Position numbers and translations under genes: made by a program. The notes beneath the pieces were generated by a model. That model made no database searches. It saw only the letters and a list, made by a program, of their open reading frames with translations, and was not told the origin of the DNA. A stretch of DNA of 42,452 bases from Kineococcus rubinsiae (GTDB taxonomy: Bacteria; Actinomycetota; Actinomycetes; Actinomycetales; Kineococcaceae), in the NCBI RefSeq assembly GCF_011839805.1, contig NZ_VWPY01000038.1, positions 1-42,452 on the forward strand, given 5' to 3'. Within the stretch, counting starts at the first letter, position 1. Each line of letters starts with the position of its first letter. Below are positions 1-8,911 of the stretch, piece after piece.

Positions 1-654
1 CCGAAGCGCATCGGACCGGTCAACGACCTCATGGGCTTCACCATCGCCGGCCCGGCGCACTACTACGCCTCCGGTCATCCTGGTGCCGGCAGCAACCTGC
101 CCGACCCGGTCGGGCTGATCGAGTCCCGCGACGCAGGGCGCACCTGGACGCAACTCTCGCGCCAGGGACTCTCGGACTTCCACGCCCTCGCCGCGTCTTC
201 CCGCGCCGTCCTCGGTTACGACGGCACGTTGCGCACCAGCAGCGACGGCGCCACCTGGACGAGCTTGAGCGCACCGGTGCAACCGTTCGCGCTGACCTCC
301 TCACCCGACGGCGCGGTGCTGCTGGCGACCAGTCAAGACGGCCCGGTCCGCTCCAGCGACGCCGGCCAGACGTGGTCGGCGATCCCCGCTGCACCTCTGC
401 TATTGCTGGTGGCCTGGGCAGGCGGCACGCAAGACACCGCTGTCGGCGTCACCCCCGATGGGCAGGTCCTCATCAGCACTGACGCCGGACTGACCTGGGA
501 CGAGCGTGGCCGCGTCGAGGGAGCTCCTCAGGCGTTGAGCGCCAGCAGCGCCGACACCGGTGATGTGCACGTTCAGGTCGTCACCGACACCACCGTGGTG
601 ACCTCCACCGACGGAGGCCGTACCTTCGCCGCCTTGCCAGCGTCAGTGCGGTGA
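1..654 (+). CDS. BNR-repeat (sialidase/F510_1955-like) protein, 5' end outside window
   Basis: The frame is open from base 1 and the first in-frame ATG (base 31) lies inside what looks like mature protein, so the gene is entered partway and its N-terminus is missing. At least three Asp-box/BNR blades are visible: ESRDAGRTW, RTSSDGATW, RSSDAGQTW, then STDAGLTW and STDGGRTF. This spacing is typical of seven-bladed propellers of the exo-alpha-sialidase or photosystem assembly-factor type. In actinobacteria such proteins are usually secreted or lipid-anchored, but the signal region cannot be seen here. No catalytic function can be assigned from the repeats alone. It converges on the peptidase fragment at 773-1459. 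A related, decayed copy lies at 24.9-25.5 kb. Confidence 0.8.
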   Translation, partial: PKRIGPVNDLMGFTIAGPAHYYASGHPGAGSNLPDPVGLIESRDAGRTWTQLSRQGLSDFHALAASSRAVLGYDGTLRTSSDGATWTSLSAPVQPFALTSSPDGAVLLATSQDGPVRSSDAGQTWSAIPAAPLLLLVAWAGGTQDTAVGVTPDGQVLISTDAGLTWDERGRVEGAPQALSASSADTGDVHVQVVTDTTVVTSTDGGRTFAALPASVR

Positions 655-772
655 GTGCCACAGGATGTGGTCGGCCACCCTGGGCGCCGCAACGACCGCT
701 CGAGCGCGGCAACCAGGCTTCAGGGGTAGCTGTGACCAAGGTCGCTGTCTGGTTCCGCACTGCTCTGACATG

Positions 773-1459
773 TCAGCCGGTGTACTCCCAGTGCCAAGGT
801 TCGAAGGGCCCGTTCTGCCGCTCGGCCCAAGCGGGGTGCAGCCAGCCGTACAGTGCGGCATTGCGTTTCAGCCAGGTGAACTGCGCCGAGCCGGCGCTCT
901 CCACCCCGCAGCCGAGGTCAACGGCGATGCCGAGGCCGTGGCGGCTGGTACCGGCGATAGCGGCGAGGGCGGGTTTGCTCTGTTTCACGTCGATCTGCGC
1001 GGCCAGCGTCCGGTAGGAGTCGGTGACGCAAATCGGCGAGCTGAACTCCTGCGCGGAGGCCTGACTGAGCCGGTTGAACGCGGCGGTGGCATCGGAGCGG
1101 AGCACGTGGTTCGAGGCCCCCCACAGGGGACACAGGGCGCTGCGGGGGATCAGCCCGTTGGGGTAACCGGCGGTGCTGCTTCCCCGGCAGCTTCCGGTGA
1201 CCGGGGACGTCCACACCGGTGAGGGGACGTCTGCGATCCGCGGGTGCGCGGCAGTCGTGGCCCGATCCGCGGCCGTCTCCTGGGCGGCGCGCTTCGTCGC
1301 GTCTGCGAGGGCGGCGCCAGCGGAGGCGCGGGCGTTCGCGAGGGACCGCGCCCGCGCGGCGTCACCGGCAGCCGTCACCGCAGTGCTCCTCTGAAGGTTC
1401 GTGAGCGAGGCCACTCGCTCCTTCTGCTCAGTGACCAGCGCGTCTGACCGCCGCTTCAA
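773..1459 (-). CDS. LAS-fold (VanY/M15B) D,D-carboxypeptidase-like domain, C-terminal part of a split gene
   Basis: The protein carries the zinc-peptidase signature SRHGLGIAVDLG (pattern SxHxxGxAxD) and a C-terminal EPWHWEY containing the last zinc-ligand His, the two hallmarks of VanY-type D-alanyl-D-alanine carboxypeptidases acting on peptidoglycan stem peptides. The first 60 residues are a charged Ala-rich coiled coil. There is no signal peptide, which would leave a cell-wall enzyme in the cytoplasm. The start used is a TTG at 1459 overlapping the TGA stop of the upstream ORF (TTGA), preceded by AGGAGG eight bases away. The coiled coil continues in frame upstream of the TTG (codons for QEATA), so the two ORFs more likely derive from one secreted protein interrupted by a one-base shift. 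Translation by coupled re-initiation is the alternative. Confidence 0.75.
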   Translation of the reverse strand: MKRRSDALVTEQKERVASLTNLQRSTAVTAAGDAARARSLANARASAGAALADATKRAAQETAADRATTAAHPRIADVPSPVWTSPVTGSCRGSSTAGYPNGLIPRSALCPLWGASNHVLRSDATAAFNRLSQASAQEFSSPICVTDSYRTLAAQIDVKQSKPALAAIAGTSRHGLGIAVDLGCGVESAGSAQFTWLKRNAALYGWLHPAWAERQNGPFEPWHWEYTG

Positions 1460-2121
1460 AGCGGTGGCCTCCTGTTTCGGACTTGAACCTTCGCCCCAGC
1501 TTCGGCGGTGCTCACGACGGCGTCGGCCTGCACCTGCTGAATGTACGCGAAATCGGTGACGGCGCTGCTGCGGTGGGCACCGATGCGATCGGCGGAGACA
1601 AGGGCCTGCGCGGCGTCAGCCGTTCCGCCATGTTGCAGGAAGCCGATGAGCCCGCCGTACTGCTGCACGACCGAGCCGCCGCGGTAGGTCCACGACACCC
1701 AGCGCCCCAGCTCCTTCTTGCCTCGGTCGAGGTCAGTGTCCGCTTCATTCAGGCGCGTCTGCTCTCGGACCTCTTGTCGTTGCGCGGCTTGACGGGCCTC
1801 CACCGCTTGCTGGTAGGCCTCCAGTGCACTGTTGGCCTGCTCGGCCACCGCGTCGAGGCGCGCTTGCCCCACCTTCAGCTGTGTTTGAGAGGCGGCTGCG
1901 GCCGCGGCCGAGGCCTCGACCGCTCGCTGGGCCGCTTGAACCTCCCCGGAGGTCGGGAGCTCAGCCGTGATGGGAGGGACCAACTGGCCACTCTCGGACC
2001 CCTTCGCCGTCATGACCGTCGCCCCCACCGTTGCGGCGCTGGCGCTGACCGCGCTCAGAGCCAAGCACCCGACGCCCAGTGTCGAGCCCGCAAGCAGGAG
2101 CAAGCGGCGGCGGAAGGTCAT
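1456..2121 (-). CDS. Secreted coiled-coil protein, N-terminal part of the split peptidase gene
   Basis: The first 30 residues form a Sec signal peptide (MTFRRRLLLLAG, then a hydrophobic stretch ending ASA). After it comes a long Ala/Gln/Glu-rich coiled coil (roughly residues 60-150), then a WVSWTYRGGS segment of the type found before the catalytic domain in actinobacterial NlpC/P60 and M15 wall hydrolases. The last residues (VRNRRPPL) do not resemble the family and come from reading the wrong frame. A one-base shift near 1475 would join this ORF to the LAS domain at 773-1459. The full protein would be about 450 residues: signal peptide, coiled coil, D,D-carboxypeptidase. Whether the break is a real mutation or a sequencing error cannot be told from one sequence. 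Confidence 0.75.
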   Translation of the reverse strand: MTFRRRLLLLAGSTLGVGCLALSAVSASAATVGATVMTAKGSESGQLVPPITAELPTSGEVQAAQRAVEASAAAAAASQTQLKVGQARLDAVAEQANSALEAYQQAVEARQAAQRQEVREQTRLNEADTDLDRGKKELGRWVSWTYRGGSVVQQYGGLIGFLQHGGTADAAQALVSADRIGAHRSSAVTDFAYIQQVQADAVVSTAEAGAKVQVRNRRPPL

Positions 2122-2415
2122 GTCAGCTCACGTCCAGTGCGGTCAGGGCTGATCTGCCCGGCGGTGCTGCATCATCCTTCCTGTCTTCGGCCGCACCGGT
2201 GAAGCACTGTAGGTAGCGCTGAGGTCGGCAGGCGCACCCGTTCACAACGCTGCCGTCGCCGATCCCGACCATGAAAGGCTGGCTGCAGGCACACGTCCGT
2301 GCCACCACGGGCGGCCACCGAGGGAGCAGGACGCAGGACGATCTCACGGGGAACCAGCTCAGCTGCGACCTGCGTTAAAGGTCAGCTGGGGGCGGCTGTG
2401 GCGGGAGGGTGGGCC

Positions 2416-4815
2416 TCAACGCAGCGACGGTTGAGGAGATGGCCGGAGATGATCAGCCGGAGCTGCGACCGGGGAGGCCTTGAAGCGACGCAGCCGGAGA
2501 CTGTTGGAGACGACGAAGATCGAGGAGGCCGCCATGGCTGCGCCCGCCAGCAGGGGGTTGAGCAGGCCGGCGATGGCGAGAGGCAACGCTGCCACGTTGT
2601 AGGCGAACGCCCAGAACAAGTTGACCTTGATCGTGGACAGTGTCGATCGGGCCAGGCGCAGCGCGTCGACGGCAGCCATCAGGTCACCTCGCATCACGGT
2701 CAAGTCGCTGGCTTCGATCGCGACGTCCGTGCCGGTGCCCATGGCGATACCAAGATCGGCGGCGGCCAGTGCGGCGGCGTCGTTGACCCCATCACCGACC
2801 ATCGCAACGACTCGACCTTGGTCTTGCAGGGCCCGCACGGCGTCGACCTTCCCTTCCGGCAACACCTCGGCGATGACCTCGTCGATCCCCACTGCCGCCG
2901 CGACCGCGTGCGCTGCGCGGGAGTTGTCGCCGGTCAGAAGAACGGCTCGCAGCCCGAGACGGCGCAGCTGCGCGACAGCTGCCGCACTGGTCGGCTTGAG
3001 GGTGTCGGCTACGACCAGCACCCCCCGTGCACGACCGTCCCAGCCGACGGCGATGGCCGTGCGTCCGGCCTGTTCGGCTGCGCTCAGGGCCGCCAGCAGA
3101 TCGCGGTCCAGGCCCTGGGCCCACTGCTCCGTCAGCCAGGACGCGCGCCCGGCTGCGACAGCGTGTCCTTCGACGACACCACTGACACCCCAGCCACTGC
3201 TGGCGGCGAAGGACGTGACGGGCGGCAGTTGCTCCTCGCCGTCCCAGGTGCGCAACCAGTCGGTGGCAGCTGCCGCAATCGCCGTCGCGATCGGGTGTTC
3301 CGAAGCGTGTTCCACGGCGCCGGCCAGCCGGAGCAGTTGGCCCTCGTCGACTCCTGCTGCGGGGTGGATCTCGAGCAAGGACATGCGTCCGGTGGTGACG
3401 GTTCCTGTCTTGTCGAGCACCACGGTGTCGATGCGGCGTGTCGACTCCAGGACTTCCGGCCCCTTGATCAGCAACCCCAGCTGGGCGCCGCGGCCGGTGC
3501 CGACCAGCAGTGCCGTCGGAGTGGCCAGCCCCAGCGCGCACGGGCATGCGATGATCAAGACCGCGACGGCGGCGGTGAAGGCCGCCTCCGCGGAGTGCCC
3601 AGCCAGCAGCCAGCCTGTCAGCGTCACGATGGCCAAGACCAAGACGATGGGGACGAACACCCCTGAGACGCGGTCGGCTAGGCGTTGTACCGCAGCCTTG
3701 CCCGATTGTGCGTCTTCCACCAGTCGGGCCACCTGAGCCAGCTGAGTGTCCTTCCCGACCCGGCTGGCCCTGACCAGCAGTCGGCCGCCCGCGTTGATCG
3801 TCGACCCGGTCACGGCGTCACCGACGCCGACCTCCACCGGCACGGACTCCCCGGTCAGCAGACTCGCGTCAACAGCTCCCGAGCCGTCGATGACCACGCC
3901 GTCAGTGGCGACCTTCTCACCAGGACGGGTGACGAAGATGTCGTCGACGGCGAGGTCCTCGATCCGGATGCGATGTTCCATCCCTTCGCGGACGACGGTG
4001 ACGTCCTTGACGCCCAGCTGCAGCAACGCCCGTAGCGCCGCACCACTGCGGCGCTTGGCTCGCGCCTCCATGTAGCGACCAGTGAGGATGAACACCGTGA
4101 CCGCTGCAGCGACTTCGAGGTAGATCTCCTGACCCCCTCGCCCAGGCAGCACAGAGAAGTGCATCCGCATGCCAGGCATGCCTGCCTGGCCGAAGAACAA
4201 GGCGTACAGCGACCAGGTGAAGGCGGCGAGGACGCCAACGCTGATGAGGGTGTCCATGCTGGCTGCGCCGTGGCGAGCGTTGACCCACGCCGCCCGGTGG
4301 AACGGCCACGCACCCCACACCGCTACCGGAGCCGCCAGCGTCAGCGACAGCCACTGCCAGTTGGTGAATTGCAGCGCCGGGACCATCGCCAAGGCCACGA
4401 CGGGCACCGTCAGAGCGGTCGCGATGGACAGCCGTGTGCGAAGCGTCGCGGTCTTTACGGACGCGCCGTCGCTGTCAAGGTCCTGCAGACTTCGACTGTC
4501 GCTGTCCTGCTCCATCACGCCCGTACTGGTTTCCTGACGCGGTGTCTTGCGTACAGGGGCAGGAGGCAGGTCGGCCGTGTACCCCGTGGCTCGTACCACG
4601 GCGATGGCGGCCGCGGCGTCTGTTCCCGCCGGGAGCCGAACATGCGCCTTCTCCGTGGCGTAGTTGACGGACGCCTGCACGCCTGGCATGCGGTTCAGCT
4701 TCTTCTCGATGCGTGCTGCGCAGGAGGCACACGTCATGCCACCGATCATCAGCTCGACCGACGAGTGGCTGCCGGGCAAGACGTGAGGTGAGTCACCGGT
4801 GCTGGCTTCGGTCAT
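2416..4815 (-). CDS. copA: Copper-translocating P1B-type ATPase
   Basis: This is a 799-residue inner-membrane ATPase that exports Cu(I) to the periplasmic side. The domains in order are: one N-terminal HMA domain with GMTCASC (residues 26-32), four membrane segments, the actuator loop with TGES (321-324), the transmembrane CPC copper motif (424-426) within IIACPCALGLATP, the phosphorylation site DKTGTVT (468-474), the SEHP motif near 505, and the hinge GDGVNDAAAL followed by membrane helices at the end. An Asp/Ser/Thr-rich linker of about 25 residues (95-120) separates the HMA domain from the first helix. All key residues are intact. It is the last gene of csoR-copZ-copA, 110 bases after copZ. 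A CPC motif with a CxxC domain supports Cu(I)/Ag(I) rather than zinc. Confidence 0.95.
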   Translation of the reverse strand: MTEASTGDSPHVLPGSHSSVELMIGGMTCASCAARIEKKLNRMPGVQASVNYATEKAHVRLPAGTDAAAAIAVVRATGYTADLPPAPVRKTPRQETSTGVMEQDSDSRSLQDLDSDGASVKTATLRTRLSIATALTVPVVALAMVPALQFTNWQWLSLTLAAPVAVWGAWPFHRAAWVNARHGAASMDTLISVGVLAAFTWSLYALFFGQAGMPGMRMHFSVLPGRGGQEIYLEVAAAVTVFILTGRYMEARAKRRSGAALRALLQLGVKDVTVVREGMEHRIRIEDLAVDDIFVTRPGEKVATDGVVIDGSGAVDASLLTGESVPVEVGVGDAVTGSTINAGGRLLVRASRVGKDTQLAQVARLVEDAQSGKAAVQRLADRVSGVFVPIVLVLAIVTLTGWLLAGHSAEAAFTAAVAVLIIACPCALGLATPTALLVGTGRGAQLGLLIKGPEVLESTRRIDTVVLDKTGTVTTGRMSLLEIHPAAGVDEGQLLRLAGAVEHASEHPIATAIAAAATDWLRTWDGEEQLPPVTSFAASSGWGVSGVVEGHAVAAGRASWLTEQWAQGLDRDLLAALSAAEQAGRTAIAVGWDGRARGVLVVADTLKPTSAAAVAQLRRLGLRAVLLTGDNSRAAHAVAAAVGIDEVIAEVLPEGKVDAVRALQDQGRVVAMVGDGVNDAAALAAADLGIAMGTGTDVAIEASDLTVMRGDLMAAVDALRLARSTLSTIKVNLFWAFAYNVAALPLAIAGLLNPLLAGAAMAASSIFVVSNSLRLRRFKASPVAAPADHLRPSPQPSLR

Positions 4816-4925
4816 GGTCAGGCTCTCTGAGAGTCAGGTGCGCCCAGCACGGTGTCGATGTGCGAGAGCCACCAGTCGCCGGAGGACGGTGCCGCTCGGG
4901 AGCAGCAGGCTTCAGTGCGGGCTGA

Positions 4926-5306
4926 TCAGGCGCTGCGTCCGATCAGTTGGTAGCCGGCTTCGTCCACGGCGGCAGCGACGTCGGCGTCTGGCACGGCAGA
5001 CGTCGAAGTGATCACGGCGGTGGACGTTCCACCGGCGACGAGATCGATGTGGACGTCGCTCACACTGCTGAGAGCGCGCAGCTCGTCCGTGACCGCGCCG
5101 ACGCAGTGCCCGCACGTCATGCCGGCGATGTCATACGCCTGCGTCACCGGCTTCGTTGAGCCCTGCGGTACCACGATGACATCTTCCGACGAGGCGGACG
5201 AAGCGGGCTCGCTCGTGGCAGCGCTCGGAGCGCAGCAGGCACAGCCGGAGTTGCTCGCAACGGTGGCGTCAGTAGGGGCGGCAGTGATCTTCAGGTCTTC
5301 GGTCAT
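4926..5306 (-). CDS. copZ: CopZ-like copper chaperone with Cys-rich N-terminal extension
   Basis: Residues 55-126 form an HMA domain with the Cu(I) site GMTCGHC; the fold continues to a C-terminal AGYQL typical of CopZ. The domain would hand Cu(I) to CopA, encoded next. The first 55 residues are an extension not found in minimal CopZ (about 70 residues): it is Ala/Ser-rich and begins with a CACC motif (SGCACCAPS), which could give a second copper or thiol site. A purine-rich AAAGGAA lies ten bases before the ATG. The gene sits between csoR and copA on the same strand and is probably co-transcribed, although the 203-base gap to csoR could hold its own promoter. Confidence 0.9.
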   Translation of the reverse strand: MTEDLKITAAPTDATVASNSGCACCAPSAATSEPASSASSEDVIVVPQGSTKPVTQAYDIAGMTCGHCVGAVTDELRALSSVSDVHIDLVAGGTSTAVITSTSAVPDADVAAAVDEAGYQLIGRSA

Positions 5307-5509
5307 GAGGTCGACGTTCCTTTCGCGGTATGAGTGGGCGCGAGACGCTGCGGTCCTCAGGCCCGCATGGAGGAGTCGGGACCCTGCGCTGGTCGCATTG
5401 CACGTGGGCGGTCTACGGGACGGGCGTCCTCGTCGTCACTTTTTGGACAATGATGGTGACGCTTCTCGGGGGAACCGGTGAGCAGTCGAACTCTGACCGT
5501 GGGCTCACA

Positions 5510-5791
5510 TCAGGAGCGAACGAGGCGGGCGATGGCTGCGGAGGCCTCTGCCACCTTCTCGTCCGCCACCTCACCACCCTGGCGTGCCGCGTCGGCAACG
5601 CAGTGAGCGAGGTGATCGCCCAACAGTGACAGGGCGACCGCCTGGAGAGCTCTGGTGGCCGCCGCTACCTGCGTCAGCACATCGATGCAGTACGTCTCCT
5701 CTTCCACCATCCGTTGCAGTCCACGAACCTGCCCTTCGATCCGGCGCAGACGCTTCAGCACGTCGTCCTTGTTGGTGCCGTACCCGATCAC
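5510..5791 (-). CDS. csoR: CsoR-family copper-sensing repressor
   Basis: This small all-helical DNA-binding repressor (DUF156 family) releases DNA when Cu(I) binds. The start chosen is a GTG at 5791 with AAGGAG six bases upstream. It gives an N-terminus (IGYGTNKDDVLKRLRRIEG) that matches the family better than the longer reading to 5833. With this start the ligand triad falls at Cys35, His60 and Cys64, almost the numbering of the mycobacterial CsoR Cys-His-Cys set (36/61/65). The basic helix RRIEGQVRGLQRMV is intact. The gene heads the copper cluster, with a TACC-N7-GGTA dyad 57 bases upstream, consistent with autoregulation. Confidence 0.93.
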   Translation of the reverse strand: MIGYGTNKDDVLKRLRRIEGQVRGLQRMVEEETYCIDVLTQVAAATRALQAVALSLLGDHLAHCVADAARQGGEVADEKVAEASAAIARLVRS

Positions 5792-5847
5792 CGCCGTCTC
5801 CTTCACCCTCACGACCTTTCTACGGCAACTCACCCGGCGTCAGCAAG

Positions 5848-5862
5848 TACCCGGGGGTGGTA
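5848..5862. promoter_or_regulatory. Candidate CsoR operator upstream of csoR
   Basis: TACC-CGGGGGT-GGTA is a perfect 4+4 dyad with a GC-rich 7-base centre; the flanking G and C extend it to GTACC/GGTAC. CsoR operators are GC-rich dyads in promoters of copper genes, and this one lies directly upstream of the csoR start. The same spacing recurs at 22904, 41671 and, with one mismatch, 6251. The assignment is an inference from position and recurrence. Confidence 0.6.
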
Positions 5863-6126
5863 CCTCCCGCCCAACCGGCCTGACGGTGGCAGCATTCCTC
5901 AAGATCGCACTCTCCTGCGGGCCGTCGCGCGCTGCGGAGGACACCTCTAGCAGCTCACCTTCCACCACTTCTTCTCGCAGGACGAGGAGGGGGGTGGGCG
6001 CGTAAGGACGGGGCAGAAGGACGTGATGCGTCCTGAGCGAGCTCAACTGCGCGAGTGATCCGCGATGAGGGCGGCGACCACGCTCGGCTGAGGAGTGGAG
6101 GGCTGGGTGCTGCGATCTTCCTCCTC

Positions 6127-6152
6127 GCCGTCGCCGTCGCCGTCGCCGTCGG
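6127..6152. repeat. Hexanucleotide simple repeat (CGCCGT)4
   Basis: Four direct copies of CGCCGT plus a partial unit in otherwise unassigned DNA. The unit would encode alternating Ala-Val or, on the other strand, Gly-Asp. It explains the odd open frames here and is a possible slippage site. Confidence 0.8.
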
Positions 6153-6250
6153 TCCGTTCGCGGGCAAAGGCGACTTTGGCGCGGAAGGGGGATGTGCCGG
6201 CCCTGTCAGTGCGGGGGGCTGCGCTGTGGCCATTCACCGCGCGGCGCACA

Positions 6251-6265
6251 TACCCCCGCCGGGTT
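6251..6265. promoter_or_regulatory. Imperfect CsoR-like dyad
   Basis: TACC-CCCGCCG-GGTT matches the TACC-N7-GGTA pattern with one mismatch and has the same GC-rich centre. An ATG lies 12 bases downstream, but the frame that follows is only about 36 codons and is unrecognised. Weak evidence: the single mismatch raises the chance of coincidence in GC-rich DNA. Confidence 0.3.
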
Positions 6266-6769
6266 ACCCTGTGGGCATGCAGGGCACCGATCGGCAGGCC
6301 TGGACCTGTGGGGTCTTGTCGCGCTGCGCCTTGGTGGGGCCCTCGTCGGGAGGTTCTGTCGGTCGCATCTGCTGTCTGGCCCGATAGGGGCGCGGTGCTC
6401 AGAGCGGTGCGGACGCTGTGGCGATGGTGGTGGGGATGCCTGCATCAGGTGTCGCGCGCACATCTGCGGCTCCGCGGCCGACCGCGAGCACGGCGAGCTT
6501 GTCCTCCACCGTGCTCACCGCCCCGCGGTGATCAGGGGCTTGGATTCTTCGAGGACGCAGCTAGCGGCCACAGATCGTCGAGTGACGGTGTGCCCTACGT
6601 GGCTGCCGGCGTCGTGCCGCTGCTGTGGGTGGCGCACTGCGGCGTCGTCACGACGTCGCCGGGGGCGTCTACCCACTCACGAAGACCTCAGGCCCTACGG
6701 TGAGTGAGGCGATCTGACACTGGTTGCAGCCGATTGTGGTGGCAGAGGATTGGAGAGGGGGTGGTGACG

Positions 6770-7228
6770 ATGCTCGGCAGCTCCCAGCCCGCGCTTGTGC
6801 GGGGTGGCGCTGCCTTCTCGTCCAGGGCCTCCTCGACAGTCGTCTTCTTGGCCGTCCTCCTCGGCGTCCTGGCCATGGCTTTCGGCGGCGCCGCCCACCG
6901 GGTGGCTGACACCTCAGGTCTGCCAGGTCACCTCTCTGCGCAGGTCTACAGCGCTGCGAACGTAGAGCCCCGCGGGTCCTCGGAGTCCTCAGCTTCGGCA
7001 CACCACCACATCCGCGAAGACGCGGGACCCCGCGAGAACCAGCTCGTGCGGGTGTTGAGGCGGTCTGTGCGCAGCCGAGGCGGGCAGAAGGTGAACCTCG
7101 GGGCGTCGTGGCTCATCAGCTGGCTGACGTTGCGCCACCTCCGCGGCTCGCCGTCGCTATCTCACGGGCAGCGGCGCACGGCGTGGCTGAGGCGCCGCCA
7201 CATCGTCTTGTGCATCCATCGGGTGTGA
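6770..7228 (+). CDS. Possible small membrane protein, unrecognised
   Basis: From the ATG at 6770 (preceded by a purine-rich GAGAGGGGG) the frame encodes 152 residues. One hydrophobic segment is visible at about residues 21-40 (VVFLAVLLGVLAMAFGGAAH), followed by a Ser/His-rich stretch (SASAHHHIRED). The last 80 residues are Arg-rich and look like non-coding translation, so the gene may be broken after the first half. The hydrophobic helix followed by His residues faintly recalls small actinobacterial membrane proteins found near copper genes (for example DUF6153), but I cannot confirm this. Treat as a doubtful gene. Confidence 0.3.
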   Translation: MLGSSQPALVRGGAAFSSRASSTVVFLAVLLGVLAMAFGGAAHRVADTSGLPGHLSAQVYSAANVEPRGSSESSASAHHHIREDAGPRENQLVRVLRRSVRSRGGQKVNLGASWLISWLTLRHLRGSPSLSHGQRRTAWLRRRHIVLCIHRV

Positions 7229-7513
7229 TCGCGGGCTACGACGCGGACTGACCCAGTCCCCGTAGCGCACCGGAGCAATGCCGCACCGGTGCTTCTTGAC
7301 GTCCTGTCAAGCCGCTCGTCCGATCATGAGTTCCTGCCGCCTCCGCCGGCTCCCCGCTGTGCGCGATCTTCCGCCGGGTATCGGCGCTCATCCTCGCGCC
7401 GGGGCCGGCACAGAGACAGCTGTGCAGCCACGCGCTGCGCTGACCAGGCTGTCCACCACGCGGCGGCGGGCTCGATGACGGAATCCACTCATCTCCCCGC
7501 TAGGAGCCAGCAC

Positions 7514-8839
7514 ATGCCGGACTTCCCGAACAACGCGCCTCCCGCCTCGGCCCGCGTGGACGACCCCGCGAAGCGCGTCGCCCAGTTGGCCCGGACGACG
7601 CCACACCAATCCCCCCCACGAGCCGGCGCCGGGTCGGTGAGCAGCCCCTCACGCGCGCTGAACCACGTGAACCCGTCCGGGGCCCCCGCCACCAGCACGG
7701 CGCGCGACGCAGATCCGGCCGCCGACACCGCGGCCCACGCCGCAATCTCGGAGGGAGCCACCGGCACCGACGCTGGGGACGGGCCCCCCGTCAGTGCTGA
7801 GGCCAGCGGCAACGGAGTACTCACACGCGTCCCGTCTGAAGCCCGTTCGAGGCGAGCGTCACGAGGGGGTGACCACCTCGACACGCCGTCCGCTGACGGT
7901 GCGCTGACGAGGTGCACCAGTGACAGCATGCTTGGGCGTCCAACGGGAAGTGATGACCGGCTGCTCGCTGGTCGCGATGATCACCTGCCTGAGGAGCTCT
8001 GGTACGGGCGGGGTCTGCGTGCACGTCTGATGACGTCGACCGACGCGCGCGCCACCGCCGAGCTGCAATTGCGTTACCTGTCTGAGGGCTTCTTTCCCCG
8101 GCTCGGCCTGGCGTTCGTCACGCGCTGGCACCGCGCATTCGTCCAGCAGCCTCACGGGTGGGCGGCGGTCGTGGTCGATGCCGACGAGCGCATCGTCTCC
8201 TACGCCTTGGTGGCCACCCGCCAGCGCGACTTCGTCGAGGGCGTCATCCGATCCCAAGGTCTGTCGATGGCCGCCAGCGCAACCCTTGCCCTGGCCGGCC
8301 GGCCCCGGCTCCTCCTTCACTTCCTTCGCACCCGCACTCTGCGGTACGTGCGCCGCATCATCACCACAGCCACCAGACGGATCACCGGAGCGCAGGCAGC
8401 TGTGGCTACCACGGACACTTCAAGCCAGGTCGTCGAGGCGGTCGTGCACGCTGTGGTGACCGTCGAATCAGCGCGCGGTCTCGGCTGTGCCGCGACCCTG
8501 CTCGACGCGGCTGAGCGCAGTGCCAGGGAAGACGGCGCGACGGTCATCGCGCTCGTCACCGACGACCTCCCCCCGCAGGAGGCCGCCGTGCGCTGCACCT
8601 CGGGGCCTCGCAGAGGGGCGGCCGGCCTGTACGAACACCTCGGATGGAAACGCACTGCAGAACGTGTTCGCGACGGGCGTCGCATCTTGGAGTACCGACG
8701 TAGGCTCGGCCCACTGCCGGACCAGGCGGGTGCTGACGGTGGGTCGCCGCCCTCGCACATCGGGCCCGTGGTGGGTAGCCCGACCTCCCGGGCTGAGGAC
8801 GACGGCCCTCGAGGTGAAACCGCGACGGGACGCAGGTGA
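7514..8839 (+). CDS. GNAT-family N-acetyltransferase with long disordered N-terminus
   Basis: The start at 7514 is chosen because TAGGAG lies seven bases upstream; an in-frame reading from 7289 exists but has no such site. The 441-residue product has about 165 Ala/Ser/Pro/Asp-rich, probably disordered residues. Then comes a GNAT-like domain beginning RGLRARLMTSTDARATAELQ and FPRLGLAFVTRWHRAF. The acetyl-CoA motif A region reads VESARGLGCAATLLDAAE, followed by GLYEHLGWKRTAERV, typical of GNAT strand 6-7. The substrate is unknown. A linker with YVRRIITTATRR inside the domain suggests a membrane-associated or enlarged variant. A short disordered tail follows. It is 70 bases from the next plus-strand gene and probably shares its transcript. 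Confidence 0.75.
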   Translation: MPDFPNNAPPASARVDDPAKRVAQLARTTPHQSPPRAGAGSVSSPSRALNHVNPSGAPATSTARDADPAADTAAHAAISEGATGTDAGDGPPVSAEASGNGVLTRVPSEARSRRASRGGDHLDTPSADGALTRCTSDSMLGRPTGSDDRLLAGRDDHLPEELWYGRGLRARLMTSTDARATAELQLRYLSEGFFPRLGLAFVTRWHRAFVQQPHGWAAVVVDADERIVSYALVATRQRDFVEGVIRSQGLSMAASATLALAGRPRLLLHFLRTRTLRYVRRIITTATRRITGAQAAVATTDTSSQVVEAVVHAVVTVESARGLGCAATLLDAAERSAREDGATVIALVTDDLPPQEAAVRCTSGPRRGAAGLYEHLGWKRTAERVRDGRRILEYRRRLGPLPDQAGADGGSPPSHIGPVVGSPTSRAEDDGPRGETATGRR

Positions 8840-8911
8840 GCGGTCCTCCACTCACCTGCACCCCACCGCATGCATTCGGCAAGCATCACGAGACACAAGG
8901 ATCACGCACGC

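Larger units (their letters stand above)
5863..6769. other. About 900 bases without a convincing gene
   Basis: Open frames exist on both strands but none resembles a known family, and their compositions (Arg/Pro-rich or repeat-derived) look like out-of-frame readings. The stretch contains a (CGCCGT)n simple repeat at 6127-6152 and an imperfect CsoR-like dyad at 6251-6265. There is also a 7-base inverted repeat (CACTCAC 6674-6680 / GTGAGTG 6700-6706) around a 19-base loop. A decayed gene following the dyad is possible but cannot be shown. Confidence 0.5.

Noticed and set aside
1483-2202. Plus-strand frame of 239 codons
   Set aside because: Antisense to the secreted coiled-coil protein, without domain resemblance.
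2299-3736. Long plus-strand frames of 455 and 371 codons
   Set aside because: They lie entirely opposite copA, are rich in Arg, Gln and Ser, and show no family motif; copA has all P-type ATPase motifs in frame.
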